A stretch of DNA of 64,000 bases from Thalassobacillus devorans (GCF_011761345.1 NZ_JAASRY010000001.1:434001-498000); one strand, 5' to 3'; positions 16,931 through 26,513 are shown, counted from the first letter of the stretch. Notes: generated from the sequence alone by a model not told the origin. Program-made: numbers and translations.

Positions 16931-17500
16931 ATAAATCATGGAGATGGGATTAAAAATATTTTAGTTAACAATATGGGGATATATGAGATGATGCAATATG
17001 AGGACGTTAGTGATGAAATATGGGAAAAATACTTTCGTACGAATGTACTTGCTGCAAATGGATTATCTAAATTTTATTTACCAAAAATGTTGAAAAATGA
17101 TGATGGGCGCATTATCTTTATTGCCAGTGAAGAAGCCATTATGCCTTCAGGACAAATGCCTCAATATTGTATGACAAAATCAATGCTATTGTCATTATCA
17201 AAAAGCCTGTCCAAATTAACAAAAGGAAAAGAAGTTACTGTTAATACGATCATGCCAGGTCCCACACTTTCTGAGAATGTGTATCAAATCATTGAGGGGA
17301 TGTATCCTGATGACAATCTGGATTTTATAGAAAAAGAGAAACAATTCATGACTACAAATCTACCTCACTCTGAGATACAACGGTTTATCAGACCTGCTGA
17401 AATCGGCAGACTCGCTACATTTTTATGTAGTCCTTACGCATCCGCATTTAAAGGTTCTCCAGTACGGATGGATGGAGGAATGGTTCCTGCTATTTTTTAA
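16931..17500 (+). pseudogene. Short-chain dehydrogenase/reductase, 5'-truncated
   Basis: The frame begins without a start codon at GDGIKNILVNNMGIYEMM, equivalent to the NNAG region about 80 residues into an SDR, and runs to a normal C-terminus (SPVRMDGGMVPAIF). The N-terminal TGxxxGIG cofactor-binding segment is missing. The YxxxK motif survives as YCMTK. An AAAGGAG site at 16922 precedes the truncated frame but its nearest ATG is out of frame. It is probably non-functional. Confidence 0.75.
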
Positions 17501-17850
17501 TTTTTTTCTACCGAGATTATTAGAAGCGTTCTTAAAATGTGAAATAGTCCCCAACATGATTACAATAACGGGTTTGATTGAAGCGAAGTAGCTTGGTTCG
17601 CGACCAAAAAGTAGAACTAGTGTAGACTGGGCTTACCTTATAATACGAAAGGGCGCTTTTCTGTAACAAGGAAAAGTGCCTTTCTTAATGTATAGGGCCA
17701 TTATCTTGAATAATCTACCAAGATTGTGAACGGGTATAGTTGAGTATTGGTTGTAGTTATCAATCAACAATTGAAACATAAGTTTTCCTTGCACAAACAG
17801 AAATACCTTTCTAAATTCCTGTTATTTAGGAATTACATGATAGGTTTGTT
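17501..17850. other. Intergenic region with one hairpin
   Basis: GAAAGGGCGCTTTTC and GAAAAGTGCCTTTC at 17647-17684 form a stem around TGTAACAAG, a relative of the hairpin at 15458 and a possible terminator. Nothing else is recognised in this interval. Confidence 0.5.
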
Positions 17851-18118
17851 TTATATGTTGCTCTTCGAGAAATATTTCCGAGTATGTATAGGTAAGGTAC
17901 GATCAAGTTCTTCATTTAACCATGAAAGTGTTTTACTACGTAGGTCATCACGCATTTTTTCTTCTGCAGAGAGCATCACGAAATTGATGGAGAAAAAAGA
18001 GGGAACTGTACAGCAGTTTTCTCTATACCAATCTTTAATATTTTTCCATTGAAAAATAGGTTTAGGACCTTCAACTGCATCAATTACACCCCTAAGCGAA
18101 AGTGTTAGGCACAGTTTA
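17851..18118 (-). pseudogene. Rrf2-family regulator, C-terminal remnant
   Basis: Minus-strand frame encoding LTLSLRGVIDAVEGPKPIFQ, then a Cys pair in YRENCCTVPSF and a C-terminal helix AEEKMRDDLRSKTLSWLNEEL. The LxDVIxAVEG motif and a cysteine-containing segment after it are typical of Rrf2 regulators. The winged-helix DNA-binding half is absent, so this is a decayed fragment. Confidence 0.6.
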
Positions 18119-18177
18119 GGATTGTACTTATTTTCAATGTTTCTGAAACGATACCTGACACTTTCTTAAAAATACTA

Positions 18178-18771
18178 TCATTCGATTTTGAAGCCGGCAG
18201 TTTGTATTGGTCCTTGGGTGATGAGTTTGGAGAGCTGGTTGGCCATCTCTTCAGGTGTAGGCTTCTCATCCTGGTTTAACCACCATTGGATGATACCTAC
18301 GAAGGCAGCGCTGATGAAATGGAGAAGGAGATCTTTCGGGATTTGGAATTGGGTCGGATCCTTCACAACTTCTTTTATATGCCTGTCGAACTTATCACGA
18401 ATCACTTCTTCTAATTTGTTCCTGAAACCATTGATACCATTTTTACCGAACATGACTTGATAGAACATCTGATGTTTTTGTATACATTGGTAAACATTGG
18501 TGACACTGCCTTTTAACAGTTCCTGATCTGCCTGGTCGAAAGGCGGATTGATGACGCTGATCAATTCCTGGATGACATCAGAACTCATTTTTTCCAGAAG
18601 GTCATACTTGTCATCATAGTGAAGATAGAAAGTTGAGCGGTTGATTAACGCTTCATCTGCGATGTCTTGAATTGTCATTGCGTCAAAGCCCTTCATTTGG
18701 ATAACCTTCAAGAATGCTTCGTTAATGAGTATCCTCGTCCTTTTTACTCGTAGGTCTGTTTTCTTAGCCAT
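18178..18771 (-). CDS. TetR/AcrR-family transcriptional regulator
   Basis: A 197-residue protein with an N-terminal helix-turn-helix: TRILINEAFLKVIQMKGFDA, then IQDIADEALINRSTFYLHYD. The rest is a helical ligand-binding domain. The start follows AGAGGGATG. It is divergent from a YhgE-like membrane gene, the arrangement seen for yhgD-yhgE in Bacillus, so it presumably controlled that gene, which is now broken. Confidence 0.9.
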   Translation of the reverse strand: MAKKTDLRVKRTRILINEAFLKVIQMKGFDAMTIQDIADEALINRSTFYLHYDDKYDLLEKMSSDVIQELISVINPPFDQADQELLKGSVTNVYQCIQKHQMFYQVMFGKNGINGFRNKLEEVIRDKFDRHIKEVVKDPTQFQIPKDLLLHFISAAFVGIIQWWLNQDEKPTPEEMANQLSKLITQGPIQTAGFKIE

Positions 18772-18938
18772 TTTTCATCCCTCTTTTATCAAATACACAA
18801 CAAATTCAAATCAGGTGTAGTTTATCAGACATATGGTTAAACATTGGTTATTGTATGTTTCTTGTATTCTTCTATAATGGCATTGTACACAACATGGTGT
18901 TAATTAATCAAAAACTTGTCTATTAAGGGGGGTATAGG

Positions 18939-19660
18939 ATAAATTTCTTTAAGCAGGAGCTATTCTGGGGCGGGTTCGCTGGAATCCTGATTGCTGCCAC
19001 CATATTAACATTTTCATTCATGGGTTCCACCGTCAATCCAACACCGAAGGACATGCCGTTAGCACTCGTCGTGGAAGAAGAAGGTGTGACACTCCCAACA
19101 GAGAGGAGTTTAAATTCGGTAAAATGTTAGAAGAGCAAATCAAGCAGAATGACAATGAGAGTGTGGAATGGACCATTCTGGAAAGTCGCGAAAACGCAAT
19201 CAATGAGATGAATGATAAGAACTTCTATGTTTCTATCATCATTCCGAACGATCTATCTCAAAAGATTCCTACTCTATTAAGTCCAATTCCGCAAAATCCT
19301 GAAGTCGAGGTTCTGATCAATGAGGGCTTGAACAAACCAGCGGTCTTAATCGGAGAGCAAGTGGCTAATGGATCATCGCAAAGTTGAACCAACAAGTCCA
19401 AACCAATTTATATACGCAAGTGTCTGAGCGTCAGATGCCGTTAAGTGTAGAGCAAGCCCAGCAGCTCTCACAACCCATCTCTGTAAAAACGGAGAAACTG
19501 AACCCTGTCCCAAGTTATACCGCAAACGGTAACGCGCCAGCCATATTCACCCAGATTATATGGCTGACGACGTTCATCAGTTCCATGATCCTTTTTACAG
19601 TGGTTAAAAAGATCGGCTTACGATGGACCTCTCTTGTCAGTCAACTTCCCAAGTTTTTGG
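18939..19660 (+). pseudogene. YhgE/Pip-type membrane protein, multiply broken
   Basis: Successive frames encode FFKQELFWGGFAGILIAATI and NPTPKDMPLALVVEEEGVTL, then KMLEEQIKQNDNESVEWTIL, then NQQVQTNLYTQVSERQM and FTQIIWLTTFISSMILFTVV. Together they form the N-terminal helix, the extracytoplasmic domain and the first return helix of a YhgE/DUF3533-type protein. The start position reads ATA behind AAGGGGGG. Frameshifts occur near 19115 and 19380, and the C-terminal membrane helices are missing. The paired TetR gene upstream is intact. Confidence 0.75.
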
Positions 19661-19715
19661 GGGAGGTAAAATCAAGGAACAATAAGTCTGGGATTAAAAA
19701 AAGGAGGATTTCTAT

Positions 19716-20564
19716 ATGACAAATTCAGACAAAACCATTTTAGTGTTGGGTGCCACGGGAAAACAGGGAGGCGCAATTGCCAGGAAGTTGTTAGCTGATG
19801 GATGGTCCGTGCGTGCGGTTTCGCGGCGCCCGGATCAACCGGCTGCACAAGAACTGCAAAAAAAGGGCGCCACAGTTGTCCAAGCGAACATGGATAATCA
19901 GCAATCTCTCTTGGAAGCCATGCGGGGAGTTTACGGTGTTTATAGTGTTCAACCTTTGTATTCAAAGGATCCCGAAAAAGAGATCCAACATGGGAAAACA
20001 GTAGCGGATGTTGCCAAACAGGTCGGCGTTTCACATTTTGTATATGGCTCTGCCGGCGGCGCTGAAAGAGATAGTGGGGTTCCCCATTTTGAAACAAAGT
20101 GGCAAGTTGAGAAATATGTACGTGCTATTGGTTTACCTTTTACGATTCTCCGTCCAACTGGTTTCATGGAAAACTTTATAGAATTTACTCAAGCTCATGA
20201 ACAAAAATTGATGGTACAGGGATTTATGGATGTGAATACGAAATTACAAATCATCGCGGTGCAAGATATCGGTGCGTTTGCTGCAATTGCCTTTAACAAC
20301 CCGGAAAAATACAAGGGAATGGCCATTGAAATTGCGGGGGACGAAGTGACGCTTTCAGAAGTGGCAAAAGTGTTTAGTCAAGTATTTGATACACCGTGTG
20401 AAGTTTTGGAGTCTGCCAGGGATCAATTTCAGAAAAATAAAATGTTTGAATGGTTAGAAACTGATGGGTATCAAGCTGACATTCCTTCACTACGTAAAGT
20501 TCATCCCGAATTGCTTGATTTATCAACCTGGGTTAAAAACTCGGGATGGGATCCATTTGTTTAA
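19716..20564 (+). CDS. NmrA-family NAD(P)-binding protein
   Basis: A 282-residue atypical SDR of the NmrA/HSCARG type. The N-terminal LVLGATGKQGGAIARKLLAD (Rossmann motif GxxGxxG) is followed by a typical Arg after strand 2 (SRRPDQP), which suggests NADP(H). YGSAGGAERDSGVPHFETKW and ILRPTGFMENFI are family landmarks. Members act as redox sensors or quinone/isoflavone-type reductases; no role can be assigned. The start follows AAGGAGGATTTCT and follows directly after the remnant of the YhgE-like gene. Confidence 0.9.
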   Translation: MTNSDKTILVLGATGKQGGAIARKLLADGWSVRAVSRRPDQPAAQELQKKGATVVQANMDNQQSLLEAMRGVYGVYSVQPLYSKDPEKEIQHGKTVADVAKQVGVSHFVYGSAGGAERDSGVPHFETKWQVEKYVRAIGLPFTILRPTGFMENFIEFTQAHEQKLMVQGFMDVNTKLQIIAVQDIGAFAAIAFNNPEKYKGMAIEIAGDEVTLSEVAKVFSQVFDTPCEVLESARDQFQKNKMFEWLETDGYQADIPSLRKVHPELLDLSTWVKNSGWDPFV

Positions 20565-20785
20565 GAAGAAAAAAGGTGCTAATGAATAATCAATGAATCG
20601 ATAGTTGTGTAATTTTATTAAGCAACAGAAAAGGTAAGGGTATCTTATGAAACAGAGAAGAAATGCATCAGATAACAAAGAAAATAAGGAATTGAGTGCG
20701 GCAGATCAATATCCGGTTAGTTTTGCCATTGACCAGGTATAATAACCTTCTCCATCAATGATTTAAATTTTGGAGGGAAAGTAAT

Positions 20786-21258
20786 ACGACAAATGGTGAA
20801 AATATTGTGCTTATGAAAGCAAATCTAGATCAAATTGATTTAATTGTAGACCTTTTTGACAAATATCGGGTCTTTTATGACCAACCATCAAATGTAAAGG
20901 AAGCAAAAAAGTTTATTCGTGAAAGAATGGAGAATCAACAATCTGAGATGTTTTTAGCAATTGAAAAACAAGAAAGCTCTGTAAGCCATTAGGATTTGTT
21001 CAGCTTTATCCATTATTTTCATCAGTAAATCTAGCAAAAATATGAATTTTAAATGACCTGTATGTTGATCAATCTGCGAGGCGAAGTGGACTAGCTAAAG
21101 GCTTAATGTAAAGAGCAAAGGAACACGCCATAGAAACAGGTGCAAAAGAATTAACACTTGAAACAGCTAGCGATAATCACAAGGCTCAACATTTATATGA
21201 ATTAATTGGGTATGAGAAATATGAGAACCATTTTTATTATAATTTATTACTCTATTGA
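20786..21258 (+). pseudogene. GNAT acetyltransferase, inactivated
   Basis: After GGAGGGAAAGTAAT the expected start codon reads ACG. The frame then encodes MKANLDQIDLIVDLFDKYRV, a frameshift near 20985, LGFVQLYPLFSSVNLAK, a TGA, LNDLYVDQSARRSGLAKGLM, a TAA and KELTLETASDNHKAQHLYEL. These are the beta-4, acetyl-CoA-binding (RxxGL/A) and C-terminal parts of a GNAT. At least four lesions are visible. Confidence 0.8.
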
Positions 21259-21411
21259 TACTATCGTTTCTTGAAAAGAGTTACTATTAAATAACCGGGT
21301 ACTCCGGGTACCAGACAGGTATTACGCGTTTTGAATAATTAATGTTGAGTTAAGGTTGCGTTAGTTGAAAATTTGCTTCAATATATCTAGAAATCAAATC
21401 TTACAAATACT

Positions 21412-21445
21412 GGGGCGATTGTTCAATATGGACGTTCGCCTTTTT
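21412..21445. repeat. Dispersed repeat copy with terminator-like hairpin
   Basis: TGGGGCGATTGTTCAATATGGACGTTCGCCTTTTT, preceded by AAATCAAATCTTACAAATAC. GGCGA/TCGCC form the stem. It belongs to the family whose fuller copy is at 26597-26672. Confidence 0.6.
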
Positions 21446-21499
21446 ACTTACGTGGCTGTATGGTTGAACAATTGATATTTTTATTAAAGGGGTGTTTAG

Positions 21500-22073
21500 A
21501 TGGAGTTAGTATTTATAAGACACAGACAAGGAGAACACACCTTGGATCTACCTAAAAGCATACATACTTTATACCCTGCATTAACTGAGGAAGGGATCAT
21601 TCAATCCAAGTCACTCAAAGAACAGTTTCCTTTGTCAGAATCAGATGTAATTATAACTAGTCCAACAAGAAGAACAATACAGACAGCACGAATTTGGAGT
21701 GAAGGTATAACGTGCATGAAAATAGTAAGTCCGTTAATCTCACCAAGAATGTTTCCTCAAAAGTCAGAGTGGCAGACACTACCTTGCGATAAGACTCTAT
21801 CTAAAGAAATAATAAAAGAGGAATTCGCTGATTTGTATAGAAGAGGAACTATCAAATCAATGGTGGTTAGAAGGAATAAATAAATTACCCGAAAAAACGT
21901 TTAAAGTTTTAGCAGAAGACTTTTTAAAATGGTGCAAACAAATTTGGAAATAAAAGAATGTATGTCGTTTCTCACGAAGGCTCGATTACGTCATATAATC
22001 AGTTTATTATTGGTGAAGAACTAACAAGAAATGATTTTCCTAAAGAAACTGGGTTTCTAAAAGTTAATTGTTA
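21500..22073 (+). pseudogene. Histidine phosphatase family protein, frameshifted
   Basis: The first frame encodes MELVFIRHRQGEHTLDLP and ITSPTRRTIQTARIWSEG, the two arginine motifs of phosphoglycerate-mutase-like phosphatases. The usual RHG is RHR here. A frameshift near 21835 moves the reading to LSNQWWLEGINKLPEKTF, and a second near 21950 to RMYVVSHEGSITSYNQF (second catalytic His). The gene is broken but all parts are present. Confidence 0.75.
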
Positions 22074-22106
22074 ATATTACCTAAACTAGTGGAATAACCT
22101 ATGAAA

Positions 22107-22160
22107 TATCTCAACTTCGAATCTTCCTGAAACGGGGGCGATTGTTCAATATAGGCGTAG
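22107..22160. repeat. Dispersed repeat copy abutting a truncated gene
   Basis: ATCTCAACTTCGAATCTTCCTGAAACGGGGGCGATTGTTCAATATAGGCG matches the family. The next bases run straight into the 3' end of a GNAT coding sequence, so the repeat lies at a recombination or insertion breakpoint. Confidence 0.6.
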
Positions 22161-22161
22161 A

Positions 22162-22347
22162 AAAAAGAAGGGGAAGGAATTAAATGAATATGCCACCCGA
22201 TTTTTTAAGGACAATAAAGTAAGTGAATACCATTTAAGAGTTTCTCCAACAAATACTCCAGCTATTGATTTTTATCACAAGATCGGGATGGAAGAAGTGG
22301 GGGTAGAAGTGGAGGGAAAAGTGATAAGGATGAAAGGTTACATATAA
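22162..22347 (+). pseudogene. GNAT acetyltransferase C-terminal fragment
   Basis: About 60 codons, GKELNEYATRFFKDNKVSEY then LRVSPTNTPAIDFYHKIGM, matching the last helix and strand of a GNAT (NxxAxxFYxKxGF). The N-terminal two thirds are absent; the fragment begins at the repeat. Confidence 0.75.
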
Positions 22348-22406
22348 AGGAAAAAAGTTATTGGATTTTATGTTAAGACTTACCATAAGAGAAAAGGAGA
22401 AATATT

Positions 22407-22661
22407 ATGAAAGCATCAACCAGCTTAGTTTGTCTAATTTTGGGGATACTCCTAATGGCATTAAGTGGATTAGAAAAAATTTTAATTTACACAAATTTTA
22501 ATGTGCAAGTGGATGTTTTAGCAATGAAAAACATTACCCCCACCTACATATGGTACATACCAAATGTCACGTTCATCGGTGGCCTCCTTTTAACAGCTAT
22601 CGGGATATCCCTTACCTTCTCTATTTATAACAAAACAAAGTCCACCAGAGAATCTGAATAG
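22407..22661 (+). CDS. Small membrane protein, function unknown
   Basis: 84 residues with two hydrophobic helices: STSLVCLILGILLMALSGLE and ITPTYIWYIPNVTFIGGLLL with extension. A charged tail, NKTKSTRESE, follows. The ribosome site is AAAAGGAGAAATATT. No family recognised. Confidence 0.6.
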   Translation: MKASTSLVCLILGILLMALSGLEKILIYTNFNVQVDVLAMKNITPTYIWYIPNVTFIGGLLLTAIGISLTFSIYNKTKSTRESE

Positions 22662-22807
22662 TAGAAAAGCCTGAATTATAACTTCAAGCACTTTTAGGAA
22701 GCAAAATTTTTAACCTAAGATGTTATTGAGGGGGCACCTTTATTATTTGCTAGAAAAGGAGAGGAATTTACTTCCTAAAATACTATAAGTGATATAGGAG
22801 AGAGATT

Positions 22808-23305
22808 ATGATAGTTAGAGAAATAAAAGTAACAGATGCAAAGGGACTTTCTATTCTAACTAAACAAGTTGAAGATAGTTCAGATTATATGCTATGGGAA
22901 CCAGAAGAAAGAATTATTAATCGTGAACGTCAATTAAAGATGATTAAAAGTGTGCAAGAAAAAGAAAATTCAACCATACTTATTGCTGAAAATTGTGGGG
23001 CACTGGTAGGGTATTTGTTAGCTTTCGGTGGAAGTGCTAAAAGGAATAATCATTCAGCATACATAGTTATTGGAATTTCAAAGGATTATAGAGGCCAAGG
23101 AATAGGTACTAAACTATTTAGAAAGTTGGAGGAGTGGGCTGCAAATCACAATATCCATAGGTTGGAGCTAACAACAGTCACAAAGAATGAAGCAGGTTTA
23201 TCCCTGTATAAAAAAATGGGATTTGAAATTGAAGGGACAAAAAGACACTCACTCTTTATAAACGGTAAATGGATTGATGAGTACTTTATGGCAAAACTCT
23301 TGTAA
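22808..23305 (+). CDS. GNAT-family N-acetyltransferase
   Basis: A 165-residue acetyl-CoA-dependent transferase. Motif A is clear: YIVIGISKDYRGQGIGTKLF (RGQGIG binds the pyrophosphate), then LELTTVTKNEAGLSLYKKMG and FEIEGTKRHSLFINGKWIDE, as in RimI/ribosomal-protein or PhnO-like acetyltransferases. Substrate unknown. The start follows ATAGGAGAGAGATT. Confidence 0.88.
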   Translation: MIVREIKVTDAKGLSILTKQVEDSSDYMLWEPEERIINRERQLKMIKSVQEKENSTILIAENCGALVGYLLAFGGSAKRNNHSAYIVIGISKDYRGQGIGTKLFRKLEEWAANHNIHRLELTTVTKNEAGLSLYKKMGFEIEGTKRHSLFINGKWIDEYFMAKLL

Positions 23306-23339
23306 TAATAAAAGAAAGAACATGAGGAGGAACTGAATA

Positions 23340-23975
23340 ATGAAGGTAGAGGAAAAGGAAATTTTAAATGGGGACAAGAAGCTTAAATTTACCCATATTC
23401 AGAATAACTCTAACAAAGTTTGCTTCATGTTTTCTGGAGCTGGATATACATATGATAAGCCTTTGTTTTATTATTCAACTATGAAATTAATAGAAGATAA
23501 AGTTGACATAATCCATGTCCATTACAATTACTCAAATAATGTATTAAACCTTCCTATAACAAAACTAGCAAAGGTCATTACAAGTGATGTATATCCAATA
23601 ATTGAGGACGTACTCGCACGTCATGAGTATGAAGGGGTCGTATTTTTGGGTAAGTCCCTTGGAACTATACCCATAATCGATCAATTATTAGCTGAATTCT
23701 CAGAATCAAAATTTATACTGCTGACCCCTTTGCTGAAATATGACGTTTTTATGAAAATCCTACTAGAAAGTCCACGTGATTTACTAGTGATTACGGGAAA
23801 AAGCGACCATCATTATTTTGTAGAAAAAGTTGAAGCTTTGGACCAAAAAGAAAATATTATGGTAAAGGAGTTTGAAGGAGCTAACCATTATTTAGAGGTG
23901 GAACCCTTTAACACAATAGGATCTATTTCTATCTTAAGCGAAACTATACATGCCATAAGCAAGTATATAAAGTAA
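23340..23975 (+). CDS. Alpha/beta hydrolase-like protein
   Basis: A 211-residue protein with an alpha/beta hydrolase layout: strand plus FSGAGYTYDKPLFYYS near the oxyanion position, nucleophile elbow VVFLGKSLGTIPI (GxSxG, Ser about residue 105), acid-containing strand LLVITGKSDHHYF, and a C-terminal ANHYLEVE supplying the catalytic His. It is shorter than most lipases. Substrate unknown. The start follows GAGGAGGAACTGAATA, 34 bp after the GNAT gene, so the two are probably co-transcribed. Confidence 0.75.
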   Translation: MKVEEKEILNGDKKLKFTHIQNNSNKVCFMFSGAGYTYDKPLFYYSTMKLIEDKVDIIHVHYNYSNNVLNLPITKLAKVITSDVYPIIEDVLARHEYEGVVFLGKSLGTIPIIDQLLAEFSESKFILLTPLLKYDVFMKILLESPRDLLVITGKSDHHYFVEKVEALDQKENIMVKEFEGANHYLEVEPFNTIGSISILSETIHAISKYIK

Positions 23976-23992
23976 TTTGAGTGTTCAAAAAA

Positions 23993-24039
23993 AGGGGGCG
24001 ATTAGTCAATAAGAGTAATCGCCCGCCTTTTTTCTTGGC
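23993..24039 (+). terminator. Terminator / repeat-type hairpin
   Basis: GGGGCGATTA pairs with TAATCGCCCGCC around GTCAATAAGAG, followed by TTTTTTC. The GGGGGCGATT-GTCAAT core is that of the dispersed repeat, so the repeat may serve here as the terminator of the hydrolase gene. Confidence 0.75.
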
Positions 24040-24158
24040 AATAGAAGGTGGGGTAATACTAATTTAGAAAAGTAATTGAAACTTATATAAAATAACGATA
24101 TGATATCTTAATATTTATTTTGCTTATTAAATTTAAAGGGTAAATGGAGTGGGATAGT

Positions 24159-24716
24159 ATGGAAGTTGAGAATTATCTAAAAGAAATACCTGAGTTTAAA
24201 ACTGAGAGATTGAAACTTAGAAAGCTGTCTTTTTCAGATTTAGAGGATGTTTTCGCGTTCTGCTCCAATCCTAACGTATCAAGGCCTATGACTTGGGAAG
24301 TAAACAGTTCAAAAGATATGACTAAAGATTTTTTGAGTATGGTAATTACAGGGTACGAAAAAGGTGAATCGGGTGAATGGGCAATTGAATGGAATGAAAC
24401 AGGCCAAGTCATTGGTGTGGCAGCCTTTATTAATTGGAGTAATAGACACAAATGCGTAGAATTGGGATATTTTCTATCGGAGGATTATTGGGGAAGAGGA
24501 ATTGCTACTGAAGCACTTCGGGAACTCGTTCACTATGGATTTAGTACGCTATATCTTAATAGAATCGAGGGTAGATCCGATACAGATAATATCGGTTCTC
24601 AAAAGGTAATGAAGAAGTTAGGCATGAAATATGAGGGCACTTTAAGAAAAAATGAGTTTATAAAGGGCGAATTTAGAGATACGGAAGTGTATTCAATTTT
24701 AGGAAGTGAGTATTGA
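24159..24716 (+). CDS. GNAT acetyltransferase, RimJ/RimL type
   Basis: 185 residues. RimJ/RimL landmarks: FKTERLKLRKLSFSDLEDVF at the start, ELGYFLSEDYWGRGIATEAL (acetyl-CoA loop), then NRIEGRSDTDNIGSQKVMKK and LGMKYEGTLRKNEFIKGEF. Relatives acetylate protein N-termini or small amines; the target is unknown. An upstream ATG at 24144 is possible, but GGAGTGGGATAGT precedes the ATG at 24159 and the family starts near there. Confidence 0.88.
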   Translation: MEVENYLKEIPEFKTERLKLRKLSFSDLEDVFAFCSNPNVSRPMTWEVNSSKDMTKDFLSMVITGYEKGESGEWAIEWNETGQVIGVAAFINWSNRHKCVELGYFLSEDYWGRGIATEALRELVHYGFSTLYLNRIEGRSDTDNIGSQKVMKKLGMKYEGTLRKNEFIKGEFRDTEVYSILGSEY

Positions 24717-24750
24717 ACTTATAGAACTTAACTTGTAGAAAGGTTATTAT

Positions 24751-24792
24751 TATCTTGATTTCGAGTCTTCATCTATAGGGGGTATTTCGTGA
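24751..24792. repeat. Dispersed repeat copy
   Basis: TATCTTGATTTCGAGTCTTCATCTATAGGGGGTATTTCGTG matches the 5' half of the family; no T-run hairpin follows. Confidence 0.5.
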
Positions 24793-24829
24793 AGAAACAT
24801 ATACAAGAACATCACAGGGGAGATATTAA

Positions 24830-26083
24830 ATGATTAAAGGAATATATGAATTTATAGGTGAAGTACAGTTGAAAAAGTATGCAGAACTTGCTGTACGAGC
24901 TGGTGTAAATCTGCAAAAAAATCAATTGTTGATTATTCATAGTGATATACAAAATGCTACGTTTGCCCGTCTAATCCAAACGGTAGCCTACGAGGCAGGG
25001 GCTTCAAATGTATTAATAGATTGGTCAGATGAACAGTCTACCAAAGAATTTTACTTAAATGCAGCAGATAGTGTTATCGATCACTTTCCTGATTGGCAGG
25101 CTGCCCGCTTTAAGGAGTGGGACGAGGCAGGTGCTGCTTACATCCATATTATTTCTGAAAACTTAGATATCTTTAAGGAGGTTTCCCCAGAACGGATCAG
25201 CCGCTTTCAAAAGGCTTCCCGCACCAAGTTGGAAGATTATTATGCAAAGATTATGTCCCACGAGGTACGCTGGTGTCTTCTAGCTGTCCCGTCCTTCGCA
25301 TGGGCGAAGAAAGTATTTCCTCACGTAAGTAAAGAAGAAGCCGTGCAATCGTTATGGCAAGCCATCTTACGTGGAGCGCGGGCAGATGGAACAAATCCTA
25401 CCAAAGACTGGGAAAACCATGATCGCGCCTTCGAGTCCCGGAAAACCTTTCTAAACGATTGCCAGTTTGACACCCTGCATTTTACCAATAGCCGAGGAAC
25501 GGATTTAGTCGTCGGCATTCCTAACAATCACGTCTTTATCGGTGGGGGTGTCATAGATAAAAATGGAATACCTTTCTTTCCGAACATTCCTACGGAAGAA
25601 ATATTTACTGCTCCCCATAAAAATAAGGTGAATGGCAAATTGGTAGGTACTAAACCTCTTATCTATGGGGGAAGTGTCATCGATGAATTTTATCTAATTT
25701 TTAAAGATGGACGGATTACCGACTATTATGCCGCAAAGGGACAGGAAGTGTTACAAAACCTCATCGAAACAGATGAAGGTTCACATTATCTAGGTGAAAT
25801 TGCCTTGGTCTCTAATAAATCTCCTCTTGCTCAGGCAGATACTCTTTTTTACAATACATTGTTTGATGAAAATACGTCCTGTCATATTGGAATTGGAAAT
25901 GCATCTCCTTCCAATATTCAAAATGGCATTGACCAATCTGAGGAAGAGTTGAAGGCTGCGGGTCTGAATACTTCACTTTTGTCAGTCAATGTGACCTTTG
26001 GTACCGAAGATATGAAAGTAGTGGGCATTAAAGAAGGTGGAACTGAAGTCCTGCTAATGAAGGATGGGGATTTCCAATTCTAA
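24830..26083 (+). CDS. M29-family aminopeptidase (AmpS/AmpT type)
   Basis: A 417-residue metallo-aminopeptidase of the M29 family that removes N-terminal residues from peptides in the cytoplasm. Landmarks are YAELAVRAGVNLQKNQLLII at the N-terminus, a central SRGTDLVVGIPNNHVFIGG, and C-terminal metal-ligand segments FPNIPTEEIFTAPHKNKVNG, EIALVSNKSPLAQ and CHIGIGNASP. Length is typical. The start follows CAGGGGAGATATTAA. Single gene. Confidence 0.93.
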   Translation: MIKGIYEFIGEVQLKKYAELAVRAGVNLQKNQLLIIHSDIQNATFARLIQTVAYEAGASNVLIDWSDEQSTKEFYLNAADSVIDHFPDWQAARFKEWDEAGAAYIHIISENLDIFKEVSPERISRFQKASRTKLEDYYAKIMSHEVRWCLLAVPSFAWAKKVFPHVSKEEAVQSLWQAILRGARADGTNPTKDWENHDRAFESRKTFLNDCQFDTLHFTNSRGTDLVVGIPNNHVFIGGGVIDKNGIPFFPNIPTEEIFTAPHKNKVNGKLVGTKPLIYGGSVIDEFYLIFKDGRITDYYAAKGQEVLQNLIETDEGSHYLGEIALVSNKSPLAQADTLFYNTLFDENTSCHIGIGNASPSNIQNGIDQSEEELKAAGLNTSLLSVNVTFGTEDMKVVGIKEGGTEVLLMKDGDFQF

Positions 26084-26300
26084 ATCGTCTCCAACTTCAT
26101 AACAGAGAAAACTGATTGTTGGTTGATTATACTTAGTGCTAGTTATAGTGAAAGCAAACTGGGCAGCATTCCTGTAACAAATGAAGATTATGGGTTTTGT
26201 TTTTGTGAAAGAATGTACATAAATAAAAGGGTCTGTTTGGACGATCGTATTCAGTAACGAGCAGGTTTGTATCCATAACTAGTCCATAGGAGGTGGGCAA

Positions 26301-26513
26301 TTGCTTTATTGGAGTTGGAATTACAAAAGAAAATTTAAGTGGAACTTAATTCAATTACCTATTCTCATTTTTCTTATTGTAAGTTTTCTATTAACTTCAC
26401 CTACAATAGTAAATGTCATGATTTCTTTACTAGCTATTGCTGTCGTCGTTGTAACACTTATTTATACCTTTTTTAAATGGAAAGAAGAAGAGTCTGAATC
26501 TGACGGAGTTTGA
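26301..26513 (+). CDS. Small membrane protein, function unknown
   Basis: 70 residues beginning with TTG behind AGGAGGTGGGCAA. Two hydrophobic segments, IQLPILIFLIVSFLLTSP and VMISLLAIAVVVVTLIYTFF, with a charged tail KWKEEESESDGV. No family recognised. Confidence 0.55.
   Translation: MLYWSWNYKRKFKWNLIQLPILIFLIVSFLLTSPTIVNVMISLLAIAVVVVTLIYTFFKWKEEESESDGV

Noticed and set aside
17747-18052. Possible 101-residue plus-strand frame
   Set aside because: It is antisense to a recognisable Rrf2-family remnant and has no ribosome site.
18800-18930. TetR operator between the TetR gene and the YhgE-like remnant
   Set aside because: Several imperfect inverted repeats can be drawn, but none stands out.
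20648-20743. 31-codon frame after the NmrA gene
   Set aside because: Weak ribosome site, no recognisable family and in a region of gene decay; it may be a fragment but cannot be supported.
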